Below are positions 7,966-15,604 of a DNA stretch of 45,478 nt, one piece after another. The DNA comes from Hyphomicrobiales bacterium (GTDB lineage Bacteria; Pseudomonadota; Alphaproteobacteria; Rhizobiales; Rhizobiaceae). The translations under genes were made by a program, and so were the position numbers. Within the stretch, counting starts at the first letter, position 1. Every line of letters begins with the position of its first letter. The notes beneath the pieces were generated by a model. That model searched no databases. It was given only the letters and a program-made list of their open reading frames with translations, and was not told the origin of the DNA. The stretch is from contig UCCS01000086.1 in NCBI GenBank assembly GCA_900470965.1, positions 1-45,478 on the forward strand, written 5' to 3'.

Positions 7966-8773
7966 TATCCTGCCCATGCGCCGATCCGCGCCTGACTTCG
8001 CGGGACAGTTTTCCGCAGCCCTGCTTGCTCCCGATGCACCGGCCCCTGACCTGGTGACAGGCCCACGCGGCAAGCGGGCGGAGAAACGCTACAATGTCTA
8101 CCGCAACAACGTGACCGTCAGTCTGATTGCCGCATTGTCGTCGATCTTCCCGGCAGTCGAACGCATCACCGGGGCGGATTTCTTCCGCGCAATGGCCCGC
8201 TTTCACGTGCGCGAAACACCGCCCAACTCGCCGCTGCTCTTCGAATACGGCCGGGATTTCCCCGATTTCATCGACCGCTACGAATACGCGCAGGACATGC
8301 CCTGGCTGTCGGATGTGGCACGCGTCGAGCGCGCCTGGCTGGATGCCTATCACGCCGCCGATGCGCCAGCGCTCAAGCCAGAAGCCCTTGCGGCCGTACC
8401 GCCGGAAGAACTCGGTGCCGTAACCTTCCAGCCGCATCCATCGACGCGGCTGATCGCATCGGCCTATCCCGCCGTGACCATCTTCGCCATGAACCGCGGC
8501 GCCGGGCCGGTCGGCCGCGTCGAGAACCGGTCCGAGGAAGGTTTGATCACGCGCATCGACGACGAGGTCACGGTTCGCCACCTGCCGCCGGGCGGAGCCG
8601 CCTTCCTCGCCGCGCTGCTCTCAGGCGAATGCCTTGCGGCAGCCGTCGCGGCGGGGCTCGAGGCGGAGCCTGCCTTCGATCTCTCCGGCATGATCGGCGA
8701 GATGATCGCGGCCCATGCCTTCTCCACCATCAGGGCCTTCTCCCACGTCGAAATGGAGATTTTCAATGTCTGA
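7952..8773 (+). CDS. bufC: BufC, DUF2063 partner of the bufferin-modifying enzyme
   Basis: A 273-residue protein. The DUF2063 domain occupies about residues 10-105 (DFAGQFSAALLAP, then RYNVYRNNVTVSLIAALSSIFP, then FFRAMARFHVRETPP). It serves as the precursor-recognition partner that delivers BufA to the MNIO enzyme. ATG 7952 overlaps the end of bufB by 14 bases and has GGGAGACC upstream; longer in-frame starts lie inside bufB. The second half (about 130-260) holds the C-terminal domain common in long BufC proteins. Its end overlaps the DoxX gene by 8 bases (ATGTCTGA), so bufB, bufC and the DoxX gene are all translationally coupled. Confidence 0.92.
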   Translation: MPSADILPMRRSAPDFAGQFSAALLAPDAPAPDLVTGPRGKRAEKRYNVYRNNVTVSLIAALSSIFPAVERITGADFFRAMARFHVRETPPNSPLLFEYGRDFPDFIDRYEYAQDMPWLSDVARVERAWLDAYHAADAPALKPEALAAVPPEELGAVTFQPHPSTRLIASAYPAVTIFAMNRGAGPVGRVENRSEEGLITRIDDEVTVRHLPPGGAAFLAALLSGECLAAAVAAGLEAEPAFDLSGMIGEMIAAHAFSTIRAFSHVEMEIFNV

Positions 8774-9293
8774 TATGCTTGATTCCATGCCTCACAATGG
8801 GCCTCGCCACGGCGCTCTCTCCCCGCTGGCAAGGTTGGTAGCGACGGCTGACGGACTTGTCCGCGCCGTCGCCCAGCCCGATATCGTCCAGGCTGTCCTC
8901 CGCGTGGCGCTCGCCGTTCCCTTCTGGCGCTCCGGCATCCTGAAATGGGATGGCTTCCTGCAGCTGAACGATACGGCAATCGACCTCTTCACCCAGGAAT
9001 TCATGCTGCATCTGCCGGGCGGGCCTTACCCCTTCCCCATGCCATCAGTCATGGCCTTCCTGTCCGGCTGCGGCGAGATCATCTTCCCGACGCTTCTCGT
9101 CTTCGGCCTTGCCACCCGCTTTGCCGGCCTCGGCCTGCTGTTCATGACTTGCATCGTGGAACTGACCGTTCCCGATGGCTGGCCCATCCACATCACCTGG
9201 GCGGCGATGGCGCTTGCCATCATGCGCTACGGCCCGGGCCGCCTGTCGCTCGACTATCTGATCGCGCGGATCTCAGGCGCTGCCAACAGCTAG
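8766..9293 (+). CDS. DoxX-family membrane protein of the bufferin operon
   Basis: A 175-residue inner-membrane protein with four predicted helices. Characteristic DoxX elements are AVPFWRSGILKWDGF near residue 55, GCGEIIFPTLLVFGLATRFA and the last helix WPIHITWAAMALAIM followed by YGPGRLSLDYL. ATG 8766 has GGAG 8 bases upstream and overlaps the end of bufC. In this operon type a DoxX protein is the usual fourth gene (bufD in Caulobacter, gigT-like in gold-induced operons); it is thought to handle thiol or redox stress at the membrane, but its exact job is unproven. A strong terminator follows after 31 bases, closing the operon. Confidence 0.9.
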   Translation: MSDMLDSMPHNGPRHGALSPLARLVATADGLVRAVAQPDIVQAVLRVALAVPFWRSGILKWDGFLQLNDTAIDLFTQEFMLHLPGGPYPFPMPSVMAFLSGCGEIIFPTLLVFGLATRFAGLGLLFMTCIVELTVPDGWPIHITWAAMALAIMRYGPGRLSLDYLIARISGAANS

Positions 9294-9324
9294 AATTCAC
9301 CACAGCAGCGATCCACATAAACAC

Positions 9325-9357
9325 CCGCCCGGCTCCTCATCGCGCCGGGCGGCTTTT
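9325..9357 (+). terminator. Intrinsic terminator of the bufferin operon
   Basis: CCGCCCGGC (9325-9333), 10-base loop, GCCGGGCGG (9344-9352), then CTTTT. The perfect 9-bp GC stem with a short T-run lies just after the DoxX stop and before the sigF promoter. Confidence 0.8.
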
Positions 9358-9464
9358 GCGCTTTGTTGCCGCACTACTCTTGCCGTTTGCCCGCCGATGC
9401 GCTCAATAGGCGCCGACGCCGGCTCTGCCTCACGTGCCGCGTCATCAAAATTTTCAGGATGACG

Positions 9465-9490
9465 GTAACAAACACGTGGCCCCGGGCGTA
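9465..9490 (+). promoter_or_regulatory. SigF-type promoter of sigF-nrsF (autoregulation)
   Basis: GTAACA (9465-9470), 16 bases, CGTA (9487-9490), 14 bases before the sigF ATG. It has the same -35 hexamer and spacer as the bufA promoter and one change in the -10 element. A terminator separates it from the upstream operon, so this is a second SigF-type start and suggests positive autoregulation. The short distance to the ATG implies a very short leader. Confidence 0.7.
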
Positions 9491-9504
9491 GAGGTGAGTA
9501 GCGG

Positions 9505-10071
9505 ATGAAATATTCGGCCCGCGAAGAGGAATGGGCAGCCTGGATGCGCGCGGCAATCGCCGGCGACGCGCTGGCTTATGACCGTTTCCTGAAGGCCGTA
9601 ACACCCTATCTGCGTTCGATTGCGCGCAGGCGCTGCGACCAGTTCGGTGCCCCGCCGAGCGAGGTGGAAGACGTGGTGCAGGAAGTTCTGCTGGCAGTAC
9701 ACCTGAAGCGCGGAACCTGGGATATTTCACGGCCGATCGGCCCGTGGCTGTCCACCATCGTGCGCAACAAGCTGATCGACAGCCTGCGCCGGCGTGGCCG
9801 CCATGTCAGCGTGCCGATCGAGGATGTGATGGAAACGCTGGAAGCCGACCACCAGGAGGATGGCGCCGACCGCATCGACGTCGACCGCATGCTGGAAGGC
9901 CTGCGCGACCCGCAGCGCGAAATCGTGCGGTCGATCTCGCTCGGCGGCGCCGGTATCCGCGAAACGGCCGAGCGGCTACAGATGACGGAAGGCGCCGTGC
10001 GAGTGGCGCTGCACAGGGCGCTCAAAGGATTGGCGGCCCTCTATCGGAGCAACACGCGTGAAAACGGATGA
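9505..10071 (+). CDS. sigF: ECF RNA polymerase sigma factor, SigF type
   Basis: A 188-residue sigma-70-family ECF factor. Region 2 lies at about residues 18-90 (FLKAVTPYLRSIARRR, then VEDVVQEVLLAVHLKRGTWD, then PWLSTIVRNKLIDSLRRRGR) and region 4 at about 125-180 (LRDPQREIVRSISLGGAGIR, then MTEGAVRVALHRALKGLA). The overlap with nrsF by 14 bases and the matching promoters before both units identify it as the SigF of the copper/heavy-metal-responsive bufferin system. In Caulobacter SigF is held inactive by the membrane anti-sigma NrsF and released by chromate, cadmium or copper stress. The ATG at 9505 follows GAGGTGAGTAGCGG. Confidence 0.9.
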   Translation: MKYSAREEEWAAWMRAAIAGDALAYDRFLKAVTPYLRSIARRRCDQFGAPPSEVEDVVQEVLLAVHLKRGTWDISRPIGPWLSTIVRNKLIDSLRRRGRHVSVPIEDVMETLEADHQEDGADRIDVDRMLEGLRDPQREIVRSISLGGAGIRETAERLQMTEGAVRVALHRALKGLAALYRSNTRENG

Positions 10072-10693
10072 CCTGATCAACATGCTGGCAAAGGATGCGC
10101 GCGTTCGCATCCGCTTTGGCCGCGTCTTCATGATCGCACTGGTCATCGGCGTGGTGATTTCAGCCGCACTTCTCATCTCCACCATCGGCATCCGCAGAAA
10201 CATGGCCGAGATGATCGAGACGCCGCGGGTCCTTTTCAAGCTCGGCACCACCCTGCTGATCGCCGTGACGGCCACCCGCCTCGCCTTCCGGATCGGCAAA
10301 CCGGGCGTCTCGCTGCGCTCGGCGGCCCTGACGCTCATCCTGCCGCTGGCAGTTCTGATTGCCGGCATCGTGACCGAACTTCTCGTCGTGCCGCAGGCGA
10401 ACTGGGCAAGCAGCATGGAGGGGCGTTTCTCCGCCTTCTGCCTGTTCTACGTGCCGACCCTTTCGATCGCGCCGCTTGCCGCCATCCTCTATTCGGTCCG
10501 CCAGGGCGCCCCTGAAAGTCCGGGCACGGCGGGTGCGGTGGCAGGTCTTGCCGCCGGCGGCATTGCGGCCGCCATCTATGCCTGGCACTGCCCCGACGAC
10601 AGCCCGCTGTTTCTGGCGACATGGTATTCGATCGGCATCCTGGTGGCGACGGCAGCCGGATTCCTGCTGGGCAGAAAAATCCTCCGCTGGTAG
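10058..10693 (+). CDS. nrsF: NrsF-type (DUF1109) membrane anti-sigma factor
   Basis: A 211-residue protein with about six transmembrane helices after a cytoplasmic N-terminus (MKTDDLINMLAKDAR). DUF1109 family. Two Cys, C128 (FSAFCLFYVP) and C178 (YAWHCPDDSP), correspond to the conserved pair in Caulobacter NrsF that is needed for response to heavy metals. The gene overlaps sigF by 14 bases, giving stoichiometric production of sigma and anti-sigma. It should bind SigF at the membrane and free it when metal attacks the Cys pair in the periplasmic or membrane face. It is the last gene of the unit; the next gene is convergent. Confidence 0.9.
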   Translation: MKTDDLINMLAKDARVRIRFGRVFMIALVIGVVISAALLISTIGIRRNMAEMIETPRVLFKLGTTLLIAVTATRLAFRIGKPGVSLRSAALTLILPLAVLIAGIVTELLVVPQANWASSMEGRFSAFCLFYVPTLSIAPLAAILYSVRQGAPESPGTAGAVAGLAAGGIAAAIYAWHCPDDSPLFLATWYSIGILVATAAGFLLGRKILRW

Positions 10694-10707
10694 CGACGCA
10701 CGGCGCT

Positions 10708-10938
10708 CTAGCGCGTCCGCTTGCCCGTCAGCGCCTGCCAGGCGAGCCGCAGCGTATCGAGGCGGGAGCGAATGCGCTCCTGTTGCGGGATGGCCAGCCG
10801 GTTGCGAAAATCGGCAAGCGCCTGGGCTTCAAGCCTGCTTCCGAGTTTTTCCGGCAGATGCGGCACGGGTGCGCCCGTCAGCCGGTCGATGACAGTCCAG
10901 TCGTCGCCGTTCCGGCGCTCGATGTCGTAACGGTTCAT
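10708..10938 (-). CDS. Small hypothetical protein, 76 residues
   Basis: Not recognised as a named family. The protein is charged and soluble, starting MNRYDIERRNGDDWTVIDR, then LTGAPVPHLPEKLGSRLEAQ and a basic C-terminus (ALTGKRTR). The pattern of a short beta hairpin followed by helices resembles small rhizobial proteins of unknown function. The ribosome site before ATG 10938 is weak (AGAGATA). It is convergent with nrsF, with only 14 bases between the stops. Codon use matches the neighbours, which supports it as a gene. Confidence 0.6.
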   Translation of the reverse strand: MNRYDIERRNGDDWTVIDRLTGAPVPHLPEKLGSRLEAQALADFRNRLAIPQQERIRSRLDTLRLAWQALTGKRTR

Positions 10939-11073
10939 TGCGGTCAGGATATCTCTAAATTAGGGGTGTGGATCACAAGAAAAGCGGCTTTCTCACGCAT
11001 AGGCAATCGGCAAAATGTGAGTGAACGTCAGAAAATGCGTTCATGGTCAAAATTGCGTTGCCAAAGCCTGATG

Positions 11074-11274
11074 TCATGCGTTCGGTTTCGCCGTTCTCGT
11101 CTTGCCGAGGCGCTTGCGCACCTTTGCGGGCCTGGCCTTCAATTCGGCCTCAGCATATTTCAGATCCATGAGAGGCAGGGGCTTGGTGTTGATCGTGGCG
11201 ATCTCAGCCTCGAGCGTGTTCAGACCCACGATGATCTCGTCGAACATTCTTGCTTCCCCGTGTCTTGCTTCCAT
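11074..11274 (-). CDS. Small hypothetical protein, 66 residues
   Basis: Not recognised. ATG 11274 has a strong GGGGAGGACGG 5 to 14 bases upstream; an internal ATG (MFDEIIVGLN) also has GGGGAAG in front and could be the true start. The N-terminal part is acidic and helical (MFDEIIVGLNTLEAEIATIN), the C-terminus very basic (KARPAKVRKRLGKTRTAKPN), a layout seen in small nucleic-acid-associated or regulatory proteins. Nothing more can be said from sequence. It stands alone, with its promoter region in 11275-11468 shared with the divergent small gene at 11469. Confidence 0.55.
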   Translation of the reverse strand: MEARHGEARMFDEIIVGLNTLEAEIATINTKPLPLMDLKYAEAELKARPAKVRKRLGKTRTAKPNA

Positions 11275-11468
11275 ACGCCCGTCCTCCCCTACGGTTCACT
11301 TCGCAGGCGCTACGGTAGCATCCGACAAAATGGCAGACCAATCCCACATTGGAGCTAACCCAAATGAACCTCATTTACCGTCTTTTCGCCATCGTCGCGA
11401 CATGCATTGATAGCAATACGGACTTAAGATGCTTTGAGCGTTGGGAAACCAATTCCTGGAGGATAACC

Positions 11469-11669
11469 ATGCATGAGATGACGCCATCGGAAATGCTGAG
11501 AGATCCGCTGATCCGCCAGATGCTTCGCGCCGACAAGATCAGCCTGGCATCCTTTGCGGCCCTGCTCGACGCTGCCGCCCGTCAGCACGCCCGTCCTGCG
11601 AACGACAGCAGCTTTGCGACGTCGAAGATGCCGGATAGCTGGAGCGTCGATGCTGCGGCCTATATCTGA
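11469..11669 (+). CDS. Small hypothetical protein, 66 residues
   Basis: Not a named family. ATG 11469 has TGGAGGATAACC directly upstream, an excellent ribosome site, and the gene is closed by an intrinsic terminator 47 bases after the stop, so it is probably a monocistronic transcript. The protein starts MHEMTPSEMLRDPLIRQMLR, then has an amphipathic stretch ADKISLASFAALLDAAARQH. Small proteins with this PSEMLRDPLIRQMLRAD pattern are frequent in Rhizobium genomes, function unknown. Confidence 0.75.
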   Translation: MHEMTPSEMLRDPLIRQMLRADKISLASFAALLDAAARQHARPANDSSFATSKMPDSWSVDAAAYI

Positions 11670-11715
11670 TCGACCGTTTTTGCCGATGCCCGTCCGACTC
11701 CGGGCACCCCTGAGG

Positions 11716-11747
11716 CCCGCTCCCAAGTGAGCGGGTCCTTTTTATTT
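11716..11747 (+). terminator. Intrinsic terminator of the 66-residue gene
   Basis: CCCGCTC (11716-11722), loop CCAAGT, GAGCGGG (11729-11735), then TCCTTTTTATTT. Perfect 7-bp stem with a good T-run. Confidence 0.88.
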
Positions 11748-12033
11748 GCGAAGGCGCGAGCCTCGAAAGTCTTCTTGAAATCCGCCGATTTGTCTCAAAC
11801 GCCTGATGATGAAGGCGGCAGGCCCTCATGCACGCCTGCCGCCTCCCACCTCCGAGCGTCCGCCGCCTAGCGCTCCAGGAGGGAGGGCCACCATAGCCCG
11901 GCATTGTGGCCTTTCGGGCAGTTTGCCCTGAAGATATTCCCGGTGTCGTCTGGCGGTCACATCACCCATCTGGAGCAGCGGGATTGCTTTCGGGCATATG
12001 TCGTTGAAAGCGTTGGAGGAGATTAGGCCGCAC

Positions 12034-12066
12034 CTGTGGATAAGCTGTGGAAACCCTGTGGATTGC
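12034..12066. repeat. Three CTGTGGA direct repeats, 11-base period, DnaA-box-like
   Basis: CTGTGGATAAG, CTGTGGAAACC, CTGTGGATTGC, starting at 12034, 12045 and 12056. The first contains TGTGGATAA (12035-12043), the exact complement of the DnaA box TTATCCACA; the others match it at 7 or 8 of 9 bases. The 11-base period puts all three on one helix face. Confidence 0.6.
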
Positions 12067-12177
12067 AGGCCGCATGCGGGCGCAGTCCGGCACCGGGCGT
12101 TGCCATTTCGTTCCAAATACGGTCTTCTGAACCTGCCTGCCATCGGCCTCCGCCGCAACTGACGCCGATGCAGCCAC

Positions 12178-12217
12178 AGGGCGCTCCGACATCAGGTCGT
12201 AGAGCGCCCTTTCTTTT
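12178..12217 (+). terminator. Strong terminator-like hairpin
   Basis: AGGGCGCTC (12178-12186) pairs with GAGCGCCCT (12202-12210); inside it CGAC (12187-12190) pairs with GTCG (12196-12199) around a 5-base loop. TTCTTTT follows on the plus strand. No plus-strand gene precedes it, so it may end a small RNA that starts around 12000-12100. Confidence 0.65.
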
Positions 12218-12336
12218 GCCCGCGGCAAATAAGTCACGTGCTCAACATTCACGCATTCCGCAATTCCGAATTTCATAATTCACGCGTATAGTGTGTTGGA
12301 GGGTCTCAATCTCCGTGCCTTGAGGGGTCGAGGACA

Positions 12337-12600
12337 ATGAACTGGAACACGTCATCGGCATTCGCGCCGGTCGGGCTGGTTTTGCGCGGTCGGGAAACGC
12401 ACACCGTCGTGCGTACGCTCGGCGACGCCGCATACCTGCTGATCCGGGACTGGCCTTTCGATGATGGCGAGGAATATATGATCGCCGTCAAAGCCTGCAT
12501 CGACGCCATCTGTGGAGACGTTGCCCCGGAACAATTCCGGGAAGCGTTTTTGCGTGCCGCAGACGAAGCGGGCATCGCCGCGCTGACCATTGTCCATTGA
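12337..12600 (+). CDS. DUF982 domain protein
   Basis: An 87-residue protein covered by the DUF982 domain, a family largely confined to rhizobia and relatives. Typical features are VRTLGDAAYLLIRDWPFDD, then YMIAVKACIDAICGDV and PEQFREAFLRAADEAGI. Function is unknown. The ATG at 12337 is preceded by GGGTCGAGGACA. Upstream lies an AT-richer leader with TATAGT near 12287. The gene stands alone on the plus strand ahead of the exported-protein gene, with 109 bases between them. Confidence 0.88.
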   Translation: MNWNTSSAFAPVGLVLRGRETHTVVRTLGDAAYLLIRDWPFDDGEEYMIAVKACIDAICGDVAPEQFREAFLRAADEAGIAALTIVH

Positions 12601-12709
12601 TGGGCGTCCATCGAGGCAAAAGACATAGACCGCATTGATTTTCTCGGCAAAACCGTCATCTGCTGCCGGCGGCGCGATGACGCGCACAGGTTCGAAGACC
12701 CGAGAAACA

Positions 12710-13846
12710 ATGAAGACAGCAGCAATCATTGGCGCAATCGCCTGCATGGCCTTAACGAAGGCCACAGTTGCGCAGTCGAACCTAGATGTCTCCCCGCCCC
12801 AGCCGGACTATGTCGCCGTCATGCACGCGCTCGACAAGAACGGAGTCCAGGTCGATCCGACCGTCACGATTATCCATCACGACGGCATGTTTCTAAGCGA
12901 GACGCTGCGCGATGGCCGGGCCAGCATCGGCTTCGGGCCTGATAGGAACGATCCCGTTCTGCGCTGGAGCAGGCAGGCGGATGGTGAGATCACCTTCCTG
13001 GAGCTTCTTCTTCGCGACCGCAAACCGGATGCCACGAAGACAGAAACGCCTCAACCACTCCAAGAAGTCTCGACCATCGCCGGCGAGCACTGCACATGGC
13101 TCCAAACGGCGAGCAAGCCGCCCTCGCCCGGAACATTCATCGCCCGCGAGCAGAACTGCGCCACCGAGGATGGCATCGTCATCGAAACTAGGCTGCTGAC
13201 CCCGAATGACGTGCCGCTCTACCACATCCGCCTTGCAAGGCTCGACCGCCGCCCTGTCACCCCCGCGGAGATCTATCCGCCATCGGAAATCCTGACTCCG
13301 GAATTCTGGCTCAAACCGATCCGCAGCGAAAATACCGATCCCTCCCAGCCCGATTTCGACATCACGCTGGAGAGCGTAGGCGGCTCAACCATGCGGTTGT
13401 TGCGGCATTATCCCTGGTACTATCGGGAACAGCGGGACCGCGGCGGCTCCGTCAGCATCAGGATCTGGAGCAAGCGCGAAGATCAGGGCATCTCCTATCG
13501 GCAGGCAAGCGGCTATCGCAGGCTCATGGCCGGACGTCCAGCAGACGACGGCTCCCCTCCTTTGAAATTCGATGAGGCAACCGGAAAGGCCTCGCTCGGC
13601 AAGAGCGAAACAATCCTCGGCGAGACCTGCGAATGGTTTGATTTGATGCCGGGAGTTCACGACGTCGGAAACAGCCAGTGTCTCACAGGCGACGGGCTGC
13701 CGCTCAAGCTTGATATCAGCGGAATGAATCTGGCCTTCCCTTACACCGCCACATCATTACGCCGCCGCCCTGTCGCTCTCTCGGAGATGCGCTTGCCAGC
13801 CGAAGCCTTTTCGCTGGAAGAATGGGGATTGCCTGCGGCGCAGTAA
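12710..13846 (+). CDS. Exported protein of unknown function with an internal duplication
   Basis: A 378-residue protein from ATG 12710, chosen because it opens with a Sec signal peptide (MKTAAIIGAIACMALTKATV, then AQS); an upstream ATG at 12677 is possible and no start has a strong ribosome site. No family was recognised. The mature protein has two similar modules: GEHCTWLQ with a paired NCATEDGIVIETRLL and LDRRPVTPAEIYPPSEI in the first half, and GETCEWFDL with QCLTGDGLPLKLDI and LRRRPVALSEMRLPAEAF at the end. Each module has two Cys, likely a disulfide in the periplasm. Location and duplication point to a periplasmic binding or scaffold role, which is inference only. Confidence 0.7.
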   Translation: MKTAAIIGAIACMALTKATVAQSNLDVSPPQPDYVAVMHALDKNGVQVDPTVTIIHHDGMFLSETLRDGRASIGFGPDRNDPVLRWSRQADGEITFLELLLRDRKPDATKTETPQPLQEVSTIAGEHCTWLQTASKPPSPGTFIAREQNCATEDGIVIETRLLTPNDVPLYHIRLARLDRRPVTPAEIYPPSEILTPEFWLKPIRSENTDPSQPDFDITLESVGGSTMRLLRHYPWYYREQRDRGGSVSIRIWSKREDQGISYRQASGYRRLMAGRPADDGSPPLKFDEATGKASLGKSETILGETCEWFDLMPGVHDVGNSQCLTGDGLPLKLDISGMNLAFPYTATSLRRRPVALSEMRLPAEAFSLEEWGLPAAQ

Positions 13847-14104
13847 GCCGATGCAGGATGTCGGTTTGCGTTGTGCTGTGGCACACCCTATCGAATCGAA
13901 ACGACGTTGTAGAGAAAAACCCGACAGAGCAGCGCCCTTCCCTCACAAAACACACCCGAATTCCACGCGCCTCCGCTAAAAATCGCCTTGCATCCAAGCG
14001 ACAGCATAAAGACATAGGAAATACGCATACCCGGTGTCGCAATCAGCCCGGCACTTTCGTCTTAAGGCAGAACTCCTTCTTTCAGATATGGATATAGGAA
14101 CACC

Positions 14105-15589
14105 ATGACCAGTGAACCTTTGCTTTCAGAGACCGAAGAACAGGCCGAACTGCCGGTCGAAGACCATAGCGCCCGCAACAGGCTGGTGATCGGCCTGCTG
14201 CTCGTCTCCGCCTTCGTGGTCATCCTCAACGAAACCATCATGGGTGTGGCGATCCCGCACCTGATGGCAGATCTGAAGATTCCGGCAAGCTCCGCCCAAT
14301 GGCTGACCTCGGCCTTCATGCTCACCATGGCCACCGTCATCCCCGTGACAGGCTATCTCCTGCAGCGGCTGAACACGCGTCCGGTCTTCATCCTCGCCAT
14401 GTCGCTCTTTTCCGCCGGCACGCTGGTCTCCGCGCTTGCCCCCGGCTTCCCCATGCTGGTTGTCGGCCGCATCGTCCAGGCCTCTGGCACGGCGATCATG
14501 ATGCCGCTGCTGATGACGACGATCATGAACCTCGTGCCGCCGCATTCGCGCGGCAAGACGATGGGCAATATCTCGATCGTCATATCCGTGGCGCCCGCTA
14601 TCGGCCCGACGATTTCGGGCCTCATCCTCTCCTCGCTCGACTGGCGCTGGCTCTTCCTGCTGGTGCTGCCGATCGCGCTTGCGGCTCTCGCGCTCGGCGC
14701 CTCGAAAATCGAAAACGTCACCGTGCCGTCGAAGGCGCCGCTCGATGTTATCTCGGTCATACTCTCGGCCATCGGCTTCGGCAGTTTCGTCTTCGGCATC
14801 AGCGAGCTCGGTGCACCCGAAGCGGGTGCGACGCCTCTCGATCCCCGCGTCATGCTTGTCGCCGGTGCCGCCGTCATCGCCATCTTCGTCTGGCGGCAGC
14901 TTCATCTCCAGAAGCACGAGCGGGCGCTGCTGGACCTGCGCACCCTGCAGACGAAGACTTTCACGATCGCCGCCGGCATGATGGCGATCCTGATGATGTC
15001 GATGTTCGGCGTCTTCATCCTGTTGCCGATCTATCTTCTGTCCGTGCTCGGCCAGACGACGCTCACGACCGGCCTGCTGCTTCTGCCCGGCGGCCTGATC
15101 ATGGGCCTCTGTGCCCCCTTCGTCGGCAGGCTGTTCGACCGCTACGGCCCTGCCCGTCTGGTCATTCCCGGCGCACTCCTGTTCAGCTCCGTCATGTGGG
15201 GCCTGACCTTCCTCACCGTCACGACGCCGATCTGGGTCGTGCTCGGCTTGCACATCGTGATGAGCATCGGCCTTGCCCTGATGTTCACGCCGCTCTTCAC
15301 CGTCAGCCTCGGCTCGCTGCCGCCGAAACTCTATTCCCATGGCAGCGCCATCATCGGCACCACCCAGCAGGTCGCCGGTGCCGCCGGCACCACGCTCTAC
15401 GTCGCCATCATGACCTGGCGCGCCGGCATCCTGACTCAAGGGGAAGCAGATGCCGCAACGGCAACCGTCGGCGGCATGCAGTCCGCCTTCTTCGTCGGCG
15501 CGCTGATTTCGCTCGCGGCCGTGGCGGCGTCCCTTTACGTGAGACGCCCGCCCAACCAGCCTGAGGGACAGCCGATGGGCGGGCATTGA
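14105..15589 (+). CDS. DHA2-family MFS drug/proton antiporter
   Basis: A 494-residue membrane protein with about 14 helices, the DHA2 (EmrB/QacA) layout. The first helix carries VVILNETIMGVAIPHLMADL, motif C-like and motif A-type segments follow (TGYLLQRLNTRPVF; GRIVQASGTAIMMPLLMTTI), then RGKTMGNISIVISVAPAIGP. The protein should export a toxic organic compound in exchange for protons. ATG 14105 has ATAGGAACACC upstream. There is no adjacent MFP (EmrA) gene, and the next gene is convergent. The 258 bases before it (13847-14104) contain no gene and presumably the promoter; no adjacent regulator points to an inducer. Confidence 0.92.
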   Translation: MTSEPLLSETEEQAELPVEDHSARNRLVIGLLLVSAFVVILNETIMGVAIPHLMADLKIPASSAQWLTSAFMLTMATVIPVTGYLLQRLNTRPVFILAMSLFSAGTLVSALAPGFPMLVVGRIVQASGTAIMMPLLMTTIMNLVPPHSRGKTMGNISIVISVAPAIGPTISGLILSSLDWRWLFLLVLPIALAALALGASKIENVTVPSKAPLDVISVILSAIGFGSFVFGISELGAPEAGATPLDPRVMLVAGAAVIAIFVWRQLHLQKHERALLDLRTLQTKTFTIAAGMMAILMMSMFGVFILLPIYLLSVLGQTTLTTGLLLLPGGLIMGLCAPFVGRLFDRYGPARLVIPGALLFSSVMWGLTFLTVTTPIWVVLGLHIVMSIGLALMFTPLFTVSLGSLPPKLYSHGSAIIGTTQQVAGAAGTTLYVAIMTWRAGILTQGEADAATATVGGMQSAFFVGALISLAAVAASLYVRRPPNQPEGQPMGGH

Positions 15590-15604
15590 ACGCTTCCGGC
15601 GAGC

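Larger units (their letters stand above)
11748..12336. other. Gene-poor stretch with DnaA-box-like triplet and terminator hairpin
   Basis: About 590 bases without a convincing gene. Minus-strand frames at 11826-12158 and 11962-12276 lack ribosome sites and family resemblance. The stretch holds three direct CTGTGGA repeats (12034-12066), a hairpin with plus-strand T-rich tail (12178-12217), and an AT-richer leader for the DUF982 gene (about 12260-12336). Confidence 0.6.

Noticed and set aside
11826..12276. Minus-strand open frames in the gene-poor stretch
   Set aside because: No ribosome site, no domain, and they run through the terminator-like hairpin and the DnaA-box-like repeats.
14126..15586. 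486-codon open frame antisense to the MFS transporter
   Set aside because: It mirrors the real gene, is made of His/Arg/Asp/Glu-rich sequence typical of GC-rich antisense frames, and has no ribosome site or family resemblance.
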